DNA from: Selaginella moellendorffii
Taxonomy: Eukaryota > Streptophyta > Lycopodiopsida > Selaginellales > Selaginellaceae
Reading direction: 5' to 3'
Assembly (NCBI RefSeq): GCF_000143415.4
Contig: NW_003314407.1
Span: 239,748 to 303,747, forward strand
DNA length: 64,000 bases
Part shown: positions 1 through 11,193 of the stretch, one piece after another
Numbering within the stretch: the first letter of the stretch is position 1
Layout of the letters: each line of letters opens with the position of its first letter
Position numbers and translations under genes: made by a program
The notes under the pieces: generated by a model
What the model was told of the DNA's origin: nothing
Database searches by the model: none
The model's input: only the letters and a program-made list of their open reading frames with translations

Positions 1-1066
1 GTCTAGCACAAGGATATAGCATAATTTTAGCATACCAATAGCCTAACATAAGGATTCCACCAACTAGTATGGTATGGTTGGGCAAAGTGTTGTATAGTTA
101 GTATATTAGTTTATAGTGTTCATAGCTTTATGAGGTTAAGCTAGGCCTTAGCTACTACAAATCTATGGCTGAAGACATAAATTAGAAGTATAGACTAATT
201 GATTGATTAATCAATCATATGCACACTCCACCTCATTTGTGTTTATTAATGTTTAACATCTGTAAAAGTGTAATAGAATTTGTGTCAGGAATAGGATCTT
301 TCTATGCATTCGAGAGTGTGAAGTAAAGCAACTTGAGACTTGCAACATCCCATGCTAGCACCTAAAGTTAAAGTTCTATAATATGAGACTTCTAATGTTG
401 TTTTTCTTGGCATGTGGAAACCCCCTTATACACCATCTAGGGTTGCAACATTTAACACTCGGGTTCTTATGGTTCTTATAGCTGGCTAGGGAAATCTAAT
501 TGCCCCAAATGGTCTGTGAGTGACTAAGAGAGAGAGTTGTGTCTTTTCTTGGTTGGGTCCCTTGCCTAAGGCTTTTATAGGTTGTGTTGACATCTCATGT
601 AAACAAGTTTAATGTTCAAGGGCTGATAAAGCCTTGATTGACACTTCCACAATTTGAGCTATCAAGCTGGTGACACATGCACCAATCAAGACAAGTTTGA
701 CTATTCACCCTTTACTTAGGTATCACAAGCCACCCATGATGTGGGAACAAGTGGTATCTTTCACAACAAAATGTTGGTGTACTTTGTATTTGTACTTAAT
801 TCCTAGTCATCCACTTGAAAATAAATTAGCTACTGCATTACAAGACAAATAAAAGATTCAAACTAAAACAAAAATCCATCTGGCTTGGAATGTCTTTCAT
901 AAATTATCTTGAACCTTAGAGACAAAAAAAATATCTATAAGTTTACATTTTAAAAAATCTTTATTTTATTATTTTAACTTATTCTAAATTTTATATAAAT
1001 AAATTTTTATATATCTATAAGGTTAAAAACAGTTTTAATTTTATTTCTTTGCTATTACTATTTGCA
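1..1066. other. AT-rich flank, no gene recognised
   Basis: No convincing coding region. The longest open frame (about 60 codons near 670) has no recognisable domain. The last 150 bases before the lectin gene are extremely AT-rich and probably contain its promoter, but no single TATA element can be chosen. Confidence 0.5.
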
Positions 1067-1954
1067 ATGAGAATAGCATTAAATATTTTCATTTTACTAC
1101 TTTTATTTAAAGTTTCTAAACAAATTGAATATCAGACTGGAGTATTTGATGCTATAAGTGAAAATGTTGTACATGCTATTATAGGAGCTATTAGAAATTC
1201 AATTAATAATATACCAAATAGTATAATTCCATTAAGACAAAGTGTACATGGAGAAGTAGATGTTCAACATCCAGATAGAACTCATACATATGTTGGATTT
1301 GGTATTTTTGTATTAGAAACAATTAGAGAATTTTGTACTATAAATTCCGAAGGAGGTGTAGAATTAGGAGTTAACATAAGAAATTCACTAAATCACATTT
1401 TAGAAGAGTCTTCTGATGAGATGCTCAATTTTGCTGCCTCATTTATTATTATAAACACTGAGCATTTTTTAATTTATTATTTTGTTAGAAATTTTAATAA
1501 TCAACAACACAGAAGACAACAGATTTTAGTAAGACATTCTCAATGCTATTTGTTTTCAAGCTTTTTAATAAGTGGTTCTATCAATATGCTGCATCAATAT
1601 CTATTACCTTCACAATTTTTAATTTCTTCAAATCATAAAGCACATTTATATTTAAGCTCTGATTGTAACTTAATAGTATATATGGGTATAAAAACATTAT
1701 GGTCTTCAAATACTTCAAAAAAAGGAACAAACTGTATTCTAAGATTGCAAGAGGATGGAAATTTAGTTTTATATTCTTATGATAGTAAACCTGTTTGGAC
1801 AACAAATACTTATTGCACTTCTTATAATTGTTATAAAGCTACATATTTAGTTATACAAAATGATTGTAATTTGGTTTTATATATTGGATACCAAAAAACA
1901 TTTAGCACTAACCCTAAATTATATTCTGAATGGGATTCAAAATCTTTTTGCTAA
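1067..1954 (+). CDS. Secreted B-lectin (GNA-like) protein with unrecognised N-terminal domain
   Basis: Intronless frame of 295 codons. The ATG at 1067 is the first in frame; an upstream TTG at 1049 is not a plausible plant start. Residues 1 to about 20 form a hydrophobic signal peptide. Residues of about 25-160 form a domain I do not recognise. The C-terminal third is a bulb-type mannose-binding lectin fold: two clear QxDxNxVxY-type sites (LQEDGNLVLY, IQNDCNLVLY) and a weaker first one (SSDCNLIVY), with paired cysteines. B-lectins usually bind mannose in extracellular or defence settings; the specificity here is inference. Codons end overwhelmingly in A or T, unlike the GC-rich photosystem genes next door. 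A paralogue lies at 60413-61324 on the other strand. Both could be lineage-specific plant genes or transferred genes. Confidence 0.75.
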   Translation: MRIALNIFILLLLFKVSKQIEYQTGVFDAISENVVHAIIGAIRNSINNIPNSIIPLRQSVHGEVDVQHPDRTHTYVGFGIFVLETIREFCTINSEGGVELGVNIRNSLNHILEESSDEMLNFAASFIIINTEHFLIYYFVRNFNNQQHRRQQILVRHSQCYLFSSFLISGSINMLHQYLLPSQFLISSNHKAHLYLSSDCNLIVYMGIKTLWSSNTSKKGTNCILRLQEDGNLVLYSYDSKPVWTTNTYCTSYNCYKATYLVIQNDCNLVLYIGYQKTFSTNPKLYSEWDSKSFC

Positions 1955-1955
1955 T

Positions 1956-2499
1956 ACATATTTTCTTTATACTTACCATTTCTGTTTCTTATATTAGATA
2001 TGTAAATTTATTAATAAAATAGTTAATCATGTTCTAATATCTTATTAAATTGTTTCTTTCATCACTGTCTTGTCTTTTAATAAGGAGAAGGTTTTAATTT
2101 TAATCATAATTACAATTTAAAATTTTCTACCTTGTTTTTATAAGTATTTAAATTTCTATATTATTAAAATTTCCAACTTGGTAGCAATTGCCTAAAAAGC
2201 ACCGCTCATGAGCAAACGATCGATGATATCAACATATTTTCTTTATACTTACCATTTCTGTTTCTTATATTATATATGTAAATTTATTAATAAAATAGTT
2301 AATCATGTTCTAATATCTTATTAAATTGTTTCTTTCATCACTGTCTTGTCTTTTAATAAGGAGAATTTTAATCATAATTACAATTTAAAATTTTCTACCT
2401 TGTTTTTATAAGTATTTAAATTTCTATATTATTAAAATTTCCAACTTGGTAGCAATTGCCTAAAAAGCACCGCTCATGAGCAAACGATCGATGATATCA
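1956..2499. repeat. Direct tandem duplication, two copies of about 276 and 268 bp
   Basis: Copy 1 spans 1956-2231 and copy 2 spans 2232-2499. They are nearly identical apart from an 8-base indel near the GAGAAGG/GAGAATT motif. Copy 1 starts just after the lectin stop codon. Copy 2 ends at the complement of the LPA1 stop codon, so the repeat fills the whole space between the two genes. Confidence 0.9.
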
Positions 2500-4245
2500 T
2501 CTCTCGAGCTTGCTCATCATCGAATCTAGCACAGGAAGCTCCTTGACAAGCTCTTGCCATTCAGGCATTCCCTGTAGCAGCACCCAAATCACTTTTGCTC
2601 TCTAGCCAACTAGATTAAGAAGATTTGCTTACCCGACCCGATTTGCGGATTCTCCCATCGAGCCGGAGCACAATGAAAACCTCTTCGCCACCGGTTACTC
2701 CTTCCGACTCTTGCTGCTCAAAGATCCACCTGATTGTCGTTTCCACACTCTAAACGCTCAAACAAGGTAGAAACAAGATACTCACCTCTCCCATTCTGCT
2801 TGAGAAACCACCTCCGCTACAAATCGCTTCTCACTCTCGAGCACTGCCTTCAGTGCCGCGTCCTGCGCTCGTTTTTGAAAATCATCCTGAATCACGAGAG
2901 AAAAGGGAAATTTAGGAACCACGGATTGGATAAGCTTACGCTGCCGGAGCCAGCTGCTGGAGCTTTTACGGAGCGTCCAAATCCTTTCTTCTTAGGCGTC
3001 TCGTCCTTTTTCCTCCACTCGACCGGAATCAAGAGCACGCCTCGTTGCAGGAGATCTTTGCGGTATCTCTCCGCCTTCTCCAAAGCTCCCTTGATCGACT
3101 CTTTGGTACCGGCCAATATCACCTTTCGCTCCAAGAGAACATACAAGCAAGCTTGGTTTGATATTGGAAAGAAAAAACTTCTTACCGGTCGTGTGATCCC
3201 TCGAAGTTGCACCACCTCCACGATGCGTCCAGTTCCGAGCCGGACAGGAAGCCTTGACAAAGTCTCGTTTCTTGTGATTTGAGACATTTGCGTCTCTTCT
3301 TTCTTGCTGTCCCAGATAAACAAGGACACAAAAGCCACTATACCTGTGAAAAAGCGCAACCTTGATTAGATGAAAACACACTCTCATCACATTTACCTGC
3401 GAGGTCTATTGCCAGATTCTGTGCGGTCTCCGTGACGCTTGGAGCGTCCTCTCCCCCCTGCAGTGCACGAATGAGCCTCGGGACCGTGATGAAAGTCGCG
3501 ATCCCAGCGGCAATCGTGAATGCGACGTAGAAAAACTTGCGAACGCCACGAAACGGTGCCTGGACTTCGCTGATGAGCTTTAAGTCTCTTCGGAAGCTGC
3601 TTCCAGTGTCTTCGCCACCTTTCCGAGCCTGTCCAGTGCACGGCAAAGCTCATCACTTCGGGCCAAGCAAAGATTGAGAGAGAGAGATTGGCTCAACCTC
3701 GTCCTGGAGAGCCTTGAACTCTGGAGACGCTCGGAAGGGAGCAAGGTCCGGATCATTGAGGATGACATGAAACTTGACGTTGTAATCACGCAGCGCTGTT
3801 TGCAATGCCTGTGCTGCTTTCGCGGGCTCTTCCCTGGAAACAAATGGTCACGAAAGGAGAGAAGAAACGAAAGAGTCGAAGAAAGCACGAAACCTTGAAG
3901 CATGGCAGCAAGCTTTGTTGTAGTACGCGGCCTGCGCCTCATCGAAGTTTGGATTCATGGCCAGGGCGGTATCAAACTGATGCAATGCGTCCTTCACCTG
4001 CCTAGTGAGAACAAACCAACACGTATGGAATCATCCACATCCATGGAGCTTCGCTAAAGTACCCTTCCTTTGGAGAAGAGTGACAAGCCCAGATTGACGG
4101 CGTCGGTTGCTGTTTTCACCTGTGATTCGCTTCCATCCTTGGCAGCGCGCACCCTGATCGCGATCTTGGCGCGCCCAAATGCGAGGCGACGAGGGGCGGC
4201 ACCACACCTGAGCGACACGCACCCGGAAAAACACAAGACATCCAT
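2497..4245 (-). CDS. LPA1: LPA1 / REP27, photosystem II assembly factor
   Basis: Nine exons read in phase: 4245-4063, 3997-3894, 3833-3698, 3628-3397, 3343-3186, 3128-2940, 2886-2786, 2729-2633 and 2571-2497, giving 424 residues. The first about 35 residues are basic and acid-poor, like a chloroplast transit peptide. Exons 1-3 encode a TPR block (NLGLSLFSKGR, ALHQFDTALAMNPNFDEAQ). Exons 4 and 5 encode two membrane segments (around FYVAFTIAAGIATF and IVAFVSLFIW). Exon 5 has the family run DETL-like SRLPVRL, and exon 6 the RGVLLIPVEW strand. LPA1/REP27 helps assemble the D1-containing PSII core in the thylakoid membrane. The length is close to the Arabidopsis protein. It is divergent from the PsbO-like gene, with 173 bases between the start codons. 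All introns are GT-AG. Confidence 0.9.
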
Positions 4246-4418
4246 CTCTCACTCTCTCTCACACACACACGCACACACACCAAAAGAAACCCTTTTATCT
4301 TTTTTTTGTGACCTCTACGAGGATCTTAGCTCGCGAGACATCGATCGTTCTTTACCTTTAGATAGAACCACACTTTCTTTACCCTTTGCTCGAATCCATT
4401 TCCAGAGATAGCAGAGTA
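4246..4418. promoter_or_regulatory. Compact bidirectional promoter between LPA1 and PsbO-like
   Basis: Only 173 bases separate two divergent start codons. The interval contains CT-rich and CA-rich simple sequence (about 4245-4280) and no other frame. Both 5' untranslated regions and promoters must fit here or overlap, so a shared promoter is the simplest inference. Confidence 0.6.
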
Positions 4419-5474
4419 ATGGCGTCCTCTCTCGTTGCAACCAGGTCGCTCCTTCTCCCGCATCAATCTTCCTCCTCTACTCGAAGAAATGGCGGCCACA
4501 TTGTAGTTTGCTCTTGCTCCTCCATGGAAGACTTCACCAGAAAAGCAGGCAAGCTCGCATTCGCTACAGTGGCGGCCACAGTCCTCCTGGCCGGGGTAAG
4601 CTCCTCGCCATAGACCATCTTTCACCTCCTCCTTCGACACAGCATTTGCCCGGTGTGGGCATTTGTGAGTTCTCTTATAGATCTTGTGTCCCTTGTCTGG
4701 CTTTGATAGGCAGCAGATGCCCGGCCGCGCCCTCGCTTCGGATCCAGCGACGAGGAGATCCGCGAATACCTGGACAAAACCCCCAGCTACGACGATCAAA
4801 TGATGCGAGCCTATCTGGACGTCAAAGGTAAGTGGACAGGAACCAAATGCCCGAGCCCCGTCACCAGCGGTGCCACCGACGGTTTCAAACTGGAACCCGG
4901 TGACTACTACGTGACCAACATGTGTTTGCAGCCAACCTCATACCAAGTCACCCGGAAGGCCGGGATTGGCGAGTTTGACATCTCGACAACGTACGAGACG
5001 AAGCTGCTTGCGAGGGTGGACGGGATCGAGGGCTCCCTGGCCGTGGCTCCAGACGGTGGTGTCAAGTTCGAGGAGAAGAAAGGGCTCAACACGGACACCA
5101 CCATCGCCAAAGTCATCGCTAGGCTTCCCGGGAAACAGGAGCTAGTGCCCTTCATGTTTGGGATCCAAGACCTGGTTGCGTCGGGTAGGCCGGAATCTTT
5201 CGGTGGCCAGTTTATAGTTCCCACAGCGACGATCCAACCGAAGAAACTGGACGTGGATGAGACCGAGCCGCTGGAGAGCACCACCACGGAGGGCAGCATT
5301 GTGTTCAAGGTGACGAGGAGCAACTTGGAAGCCAAGGAGCTGGGTGGCGAGTTCGAAACCAGCCAGCTCTCGGGCCTGGATCTACGGTCCAGATCCAACG
5401 CGGGCTTCCTCATTGGAAACAAGGAGAAGAAGAGGGTCAAGGTATCGGGCGTGTGGTATGCAAAGCTCGATTGA
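4419..5474 (+). CDS. Divergent PsbO-like oxygen-evolving enhancer protein 1
   Basis: Two exons, 4419-4595 and 4710-5474 (phase 0, GT-AG), give 313 residues. Exon 1 encodes a chloroplast transit peptide plus a thylakoid transfer segment (FATVAATVLLAG). The mature part keeps the two cysteines of the PsbO disulfide (TKCPSP and NMCLQP), the LPGK...FMFGIQDLVASG strand and the C-terminal GVWYAKLD. It lacks the highly conserved loop [16 protein letters not shown] that its neighbour has. The mature N-terminus also carries an unusual stretch before the first cysteine. PsbO stabilises the Mn4CaO5 cluster on the lumenal side of PSII. This copy may be a specialised isoform. The same intron position shows tandem origin with the gene at 5716. 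Confidence 0.88.
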
Positions 5475-5715
5475 TTGCTAAGAGATAACTCTGATAGAAA
5501 GAATGTAAAGAAAAACAGTACCATGGATTGGATATCTCAATCAAACAAAGCTAGATATCATATCCTTTGGCTTTGAAAGAGCCAGGTGGCGCGTGCTCAT
5601 TGGCTGCTCGAGCTTGTGGCGGCAAACCTCTTATCCATATATCCGCGCTATCCAAGAGCCCTAAACGCTCTGTTTAGCCCTAAAACAGAGCAGTGCGCGA
5701 GATCCAAGCAGCGCA

Positions 5716-6801
5716 ATGGCGGCATCGGTGGTAGCAGCCAAGGCCGGGCCATCGCTCCTCCAGCCCAAGCTCGATGCCTCTGCAGGATCGTCCGCCAGCC
5801 TCCGCCCGGTGTCGGTGTCCAAGGCATTTGGATTGCGCAGCAATGGAGGAGGAGCGCGCCTCACTTGCTCCATGGAGGACATTGTCAAGAGGGCCACGGA
5901 TGTGGGCAAGGTCGCCGTTGCCACTGCCGCAGCCACATTGCTCGTCGCGGGGGTAAGCGAAAGATCTCCTCTGCTGGACGGATGAATTGAGAGAATTGGA
6001 GCAAGTCTGGTAGTCATTCTCATGAATTTCCCCTGTTTTGTGATGCTCTAGACCGCCGCCGCGAATCCAAAGCGCCTCACATACGACGAGGTCCAAGCCC
6101 AGACGTATCTCGAGGTGAAAGGCAGCGGCACCGCCAACCAGTGCCCGATCCTGTCCGGTGGCGACGAAGGATTCAAGTTCAAGCCCGGCAGCTACAGCGT
6201 CAAGAAGTTTTGCCTCGAGCCCACGTCCTTCACCGTGAAGAAGGAGTCGCCATTCAAGGGTGGCGGCGATCAATACGTCGACACCAAGCTCATGACGAGG
6301 CTGACATACACGCTGGACGAGATCGAGGCCGACTTGAGCGTGGACGAGAAGGGAAACCTCAAGCTGGTGGAGAAGGATGGCATCGACTACGCTGCGGTTA
6401 CCGTCCAGCTCCCCGGAGGCGAGCGAGTTCCATTCCTCTTCACCATCAAGGAGCTCGTAGCGACTGGCTCCCCGGATGGATTCAGTGGAAGCTTTCTGGT
6501 GCCGTCTTACAGGGGCTCCTCGTTTCTAGACCCCAAGGGACGCGGTGGATCCACCGGGTATGACAATGCGGTGGCGTTGCCGGCCGGAGGCGCTGGTGAC
6601 GAGGAGGAGCTCGGCAAGGAGAACCTCAAAGATACCTCGGGGTCGACTGGGAACATCACCTTGAAGGTGGCGGAGAGTAACACCGCCACTGGAGAGATTG
6701 CCGGGGTATTTGAGAGCATCCAGCCCTCGGACACGGATCTGGGATCGAAGGCTCCCAAGGAAGTGAAGATCCAAGGTATATGGTACGCGCAACTTGACTA
6801 A
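5716..6801 (+). CDS. PSBO: PsbO, oxygen-evolving enhancer protein 1 (33 kDa)
   Basis: Exons 5716-5952 and 6052-6801 join in phase 0, giving 328 residues, the usual precursor length. The stromal transit peptide is followed by a hydrophobic thylakoid-targeting segment ([14 protein letters not shown]) and an alanine-rich cleavage region. The mature protein starts near [11 protein letters not shown], which is canonical. It has the conserved cysteines (NQCPIL, KKFCLEP), the family signature [16 protein letters not shown] and the end GIWYAQLD. It acts in the thylakoid lumen as the manganese-stabilising subunit of PSII. The intron is in the same place as in the upstream paralogue, and the genes are 241 bases apart in the same orientation. 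Confidence 0.95.
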
Positions 6802-7954
<1,153 letters not shown>

Positions 7955-8141
7955 GTAACCTCTCTTCCATGTAATAAAGAACACACTGCCGCTTTCAACA
8001 CCATCTCGAAGTTCTTCCCCATGCCCCTTGAGTTGGTATTTACCTAACCAGGCTGAATGTGTTGGAGTTGTGGAGGTGTATGCTGTGTGGAGATGTCAAG
8101 GTTTATGTTATCGGAGTTAAAAATGCCGAGTAGTAAGCCCA

Positions 8142-8551
8142 TCACGTATGCCCACCACAGTCGCGCACAACATCACCACTATTGTAGTTAACTTGTCGAA
8201 GCAAGTCTTCCAACCAGAATGACAGCTGATAGTCGTGGATAGCACGCAATTGTCCATCACCAAATCGCCCCTCAAACAAATCCTTCACGGTCACCATGCC
8301 GATGAGCAGGAAGCCCTGAACGTTATACATCGTGCCATTGTCTTTCATACGTTTGATGGTGTGGTACAGCTCGTCCAGGCAACATCAGGCTGGAAGTAGT
8401 AGAAGTCCCTGTGATAGCAGATGGCGTGACGAAAGTCCGCTGCAGAACTGACGCATTCTTCCCAAAACCCTTTAAACAAGACTTTATGTAAGCTTTTATA
8501 CAGCACCAGTTTTACACCATTGGCGATCTGCCTTGGTGACAGCGATAACAA
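8142..8551 (-). pseudogene. Unrecognised gene remnant downstream of GT2 gene A
   Basis: The minus strand holds short conserved frames including GFLLIGM and DLFEGRFGDGQLRAI, in several reading frames. The homologous stretch in unit 2 (16864-17232) keeps the same peptide core, in one partly joined frame. I do not recognise the family. It could be an old gene end or a degraded insertion. Confidence 0.4.
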
Positions 8552-10573
8552 GTGCTGCCACCCAGAAAATCACCACAACCACGTTAGCTATGGCCTCGTA
8601 AAACATGGCTGACCAGTGCCACTTTGGGAGATGGTCTCCCTCCACGAAATGTGGAACCTTTTCCTTGTAGTGAAGCAGCCCCTTGCGCTGCCCAGGCTTG
8701 TAGCTGGGCGGACACAAAATGTACACAATTGGTACAAGCATGTGTGTACAAGTTGAAAGAAGAAAGAAGGACATTGCGATCACGTAAAAATCATGGCTGC
8801 AATTTCGGCCTCTTTGCTTCGCTACCCAGGAAATTCTGTAGGCCACCACTGCCAAGACCAGGAGTATGTAGATTATGTGAACCTTTACATGTTTGAGCTT
8901 GACAAGGAAAAATTTGATCAAGGCTGGCTGCTTGGTGAACTTGGCCTGTGCCGCAACTCGATCGATGCTGCTTGTTGGAGTGAATGTGAAAGTGGAAGAG
9001 TACGAAAAAATGGACTTGTATATGGTCTGGAGGAAGAAGGGTGTCATCCACCAGAAATGTGACTCGTCCCGGTTACGACTCTGGATGGATTGTGGAAGAC
9101 CGAGCCAGACTGAGATCCAAGAAAGGCGCCAGAAAATGAGGAAGATGGCGAGCTGGATGATAACACGCCGCGCCTCATGGGAGGTGCCGATCATGAGGTC
9201 CAAGTGAAGTGCAAGACAAACGATGAAGAGGAGAAGCATAACAAGGTTGACGATTGCGATGAAGTAGTATCCCGTGTGCCAGAAGAAACTCACCTTGAGA
9301 ACCAAGGAGAGTTTGCTCTTTGGCCCAAGCATCTCTCTCCATGTCGCAGAGAATTGCTGTATAGCTCCCTGGCACCACCGCTGCCGCTGCTTGATATATC
9401 CTTCAAACGTCCACGGTGTAAGACCAATCTAACAATCAAAGGTGGAGTCAACAAAAGTCACCGTGTTTTGAGCAACAGCAGACCTGAAGCTTGCGGTTGA
9501 GGTAGACGGACTTGAAGCCCTGGTTGAAGAGCTTGAATGCGGTCATGGTGTCTTCTGTGATTGACATTGGCTGGAAGCCTCCAATCTCGTCCAGATGTTT
9601 CCTTCGGAAGATTGCTCCAGTTCCAACGCAGGGTGCGGCCCCAAATGTGTCCCTGTGAATCATGACACGCTCGTAGCCAAATCCGCAAGCATCATTTAGA
9701 GGGTCTCCCACTGGCAGGTTATAAAACGATTGAGGGATTTGCACGAATGACACTTTGGGGTCCTTCACTATGTGAGGGAGCAAAGTCTTCAAGAATGAGG
9801 GGTGAAGTATCATGTCTGCGTCCATCATCACCACGAACTCCGCGTCGGAATGCTCCAGGCCGTAGTTAAGGTTACCGCATTTGAAGTTGTGTGGGACACC
9901 TGGAATCTGGAAGACTGGAACAGTGAGATCATGAGCACGCACTGGGAAGGGAATAACGACTATTGTAAGCTACCTTCTTTCGACGAAGATATTTGACACA
10001 AGCACTCTCCAATTCTTCACAGTATCTTTTTAGCTCATCGTCCCCTCCATCATCAAGGACCAAAACTCGAAACTGGTGCTTGGGATAATCCATGGCCAGG
10101 GCAGCCTGAATGGAATCCTCGGGAACGTCAGTGGGCTCTTTACAGCAGGGAAGAAATATGTCAACCGTCGGAAGCTCTTCCCAATTCAACGATAAACTCT
10201 GACGGGGCCGCCATATTCGAGGCGGTAACACCAGATCCGCAGCCGAAATAACGCTGCTCGCAAAGTATATCACCTCGCAAGTCGTCAAAACTATCAGCCA
10301 CGGCCTTCTCGCGAGCTCTCCGGGATGTTTAGAGTAAACATAGATCCTATAAACGAGGTAATTCGCAAATGCAGCTATGTGTGCACAGACAAGGATGCAG
10401 ATAATAGTGTGCCAGATTAGCTTCCCCCAATGTGGTGTCGGTATTGGATGAAGAGAAGACGAATTGGATGAAGATGGAGAAGAAGAATCATGGGAATCGC
10501 TTGGATCACTAAGATCACTTGGTGGTGTCTCCTGCTGCTGCTGCTGCAACTCAAGATCTTTAATGCTAGACAT
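8496..10573 (-). CDS. GT2 cellulose-synthase-like glycosyltransferase, copy A (intact)
   Basis: Exons 10573-9974, 9906-9484 and 9428-8496 join in phase 0 to give 651 residues. The N-terminus is Gln/Ser-rich and cytosolic. Two membrane spans follow, then the catalytic domain with DDGGDD (174-179), the DADM metal site, the ITEDT general-base region and QRQRW, and finally about five C-terminal spans. This is the complete D, DxD, TED, QxxRW set of processive GT2 polysaccharide synthases. The spacing is short, and plant CesA zinc-finger, plant-conserved and class-specific regions are absent. It looks closer to BcsA or fungal-type synthases than to plant CesA; the product is unknown. Its closest relative in the window is copy C. 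Confidence 0.85.
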
Positions 10574-11193
10574 GCTACTATCTTAATGAGTTTCCTTCGT
10601 TCCAGAGAATTTATTCGTGAGCATAATTTACTTTTCGTACAGCTGCATTTGTGTATGGTTGGTTGCTGTCTTGCAAATTGTGTCTTGATTCGTGTAAAGT
10701 TCCACTGAGAAGAGTTATTTCGTAAGCATGTTAAGAACTGCAAGCGAAAACAAATATCATGTGTAAAAGTTAGCTAAATATTCCGGTTTACATTGGTGGT
10801 GTACCATATGACGCCGACCAAATCAGAATTGTCCACAAACTGCCTTCGAATCTAAATGTGTTTTTGCGAATCAAGTAGCGTGTCCAATTCTGCTTCTTTC
10901 TGCTACCGACAACTTGTCATCGTCTTGCATTACAAGTTTGACTGTGATAGCAGGGACAAAGGTTAATATTCAAGACCACCACACTCACTGCGAGTCTGAT
11001 GCCTCCTTTCACGAAACTTATATGCATCCCAATGTTGACCACTAGCAATCCTCAAGAGATTTCTAGGACAGAAAAGAGAATTCAAACTACAAAAGAAGAA
11101 GGCACAAAGCAACTTTGGCTATACGTTTTTTCTCAGAGATCGTTTGCCACTTTACTAAACAAAGAAGTGGCATGTACAACGAATGTTGATTGA
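10574..11193. other. Intergenic spacer between GT2 copies A and B
   Basis: This is the promoter side of copy A and the 3' side of copy B. The same spacer recurs between copies C and D at 19232-19820 with small indels. No gene is seen in it. Confidence 0.6.

Noticed and set aside
1049-1066. Upstream extension of the lectin frame
   Set aside because: Begins with TTG; the ATG at 1067 directly precedes the signal peptide.
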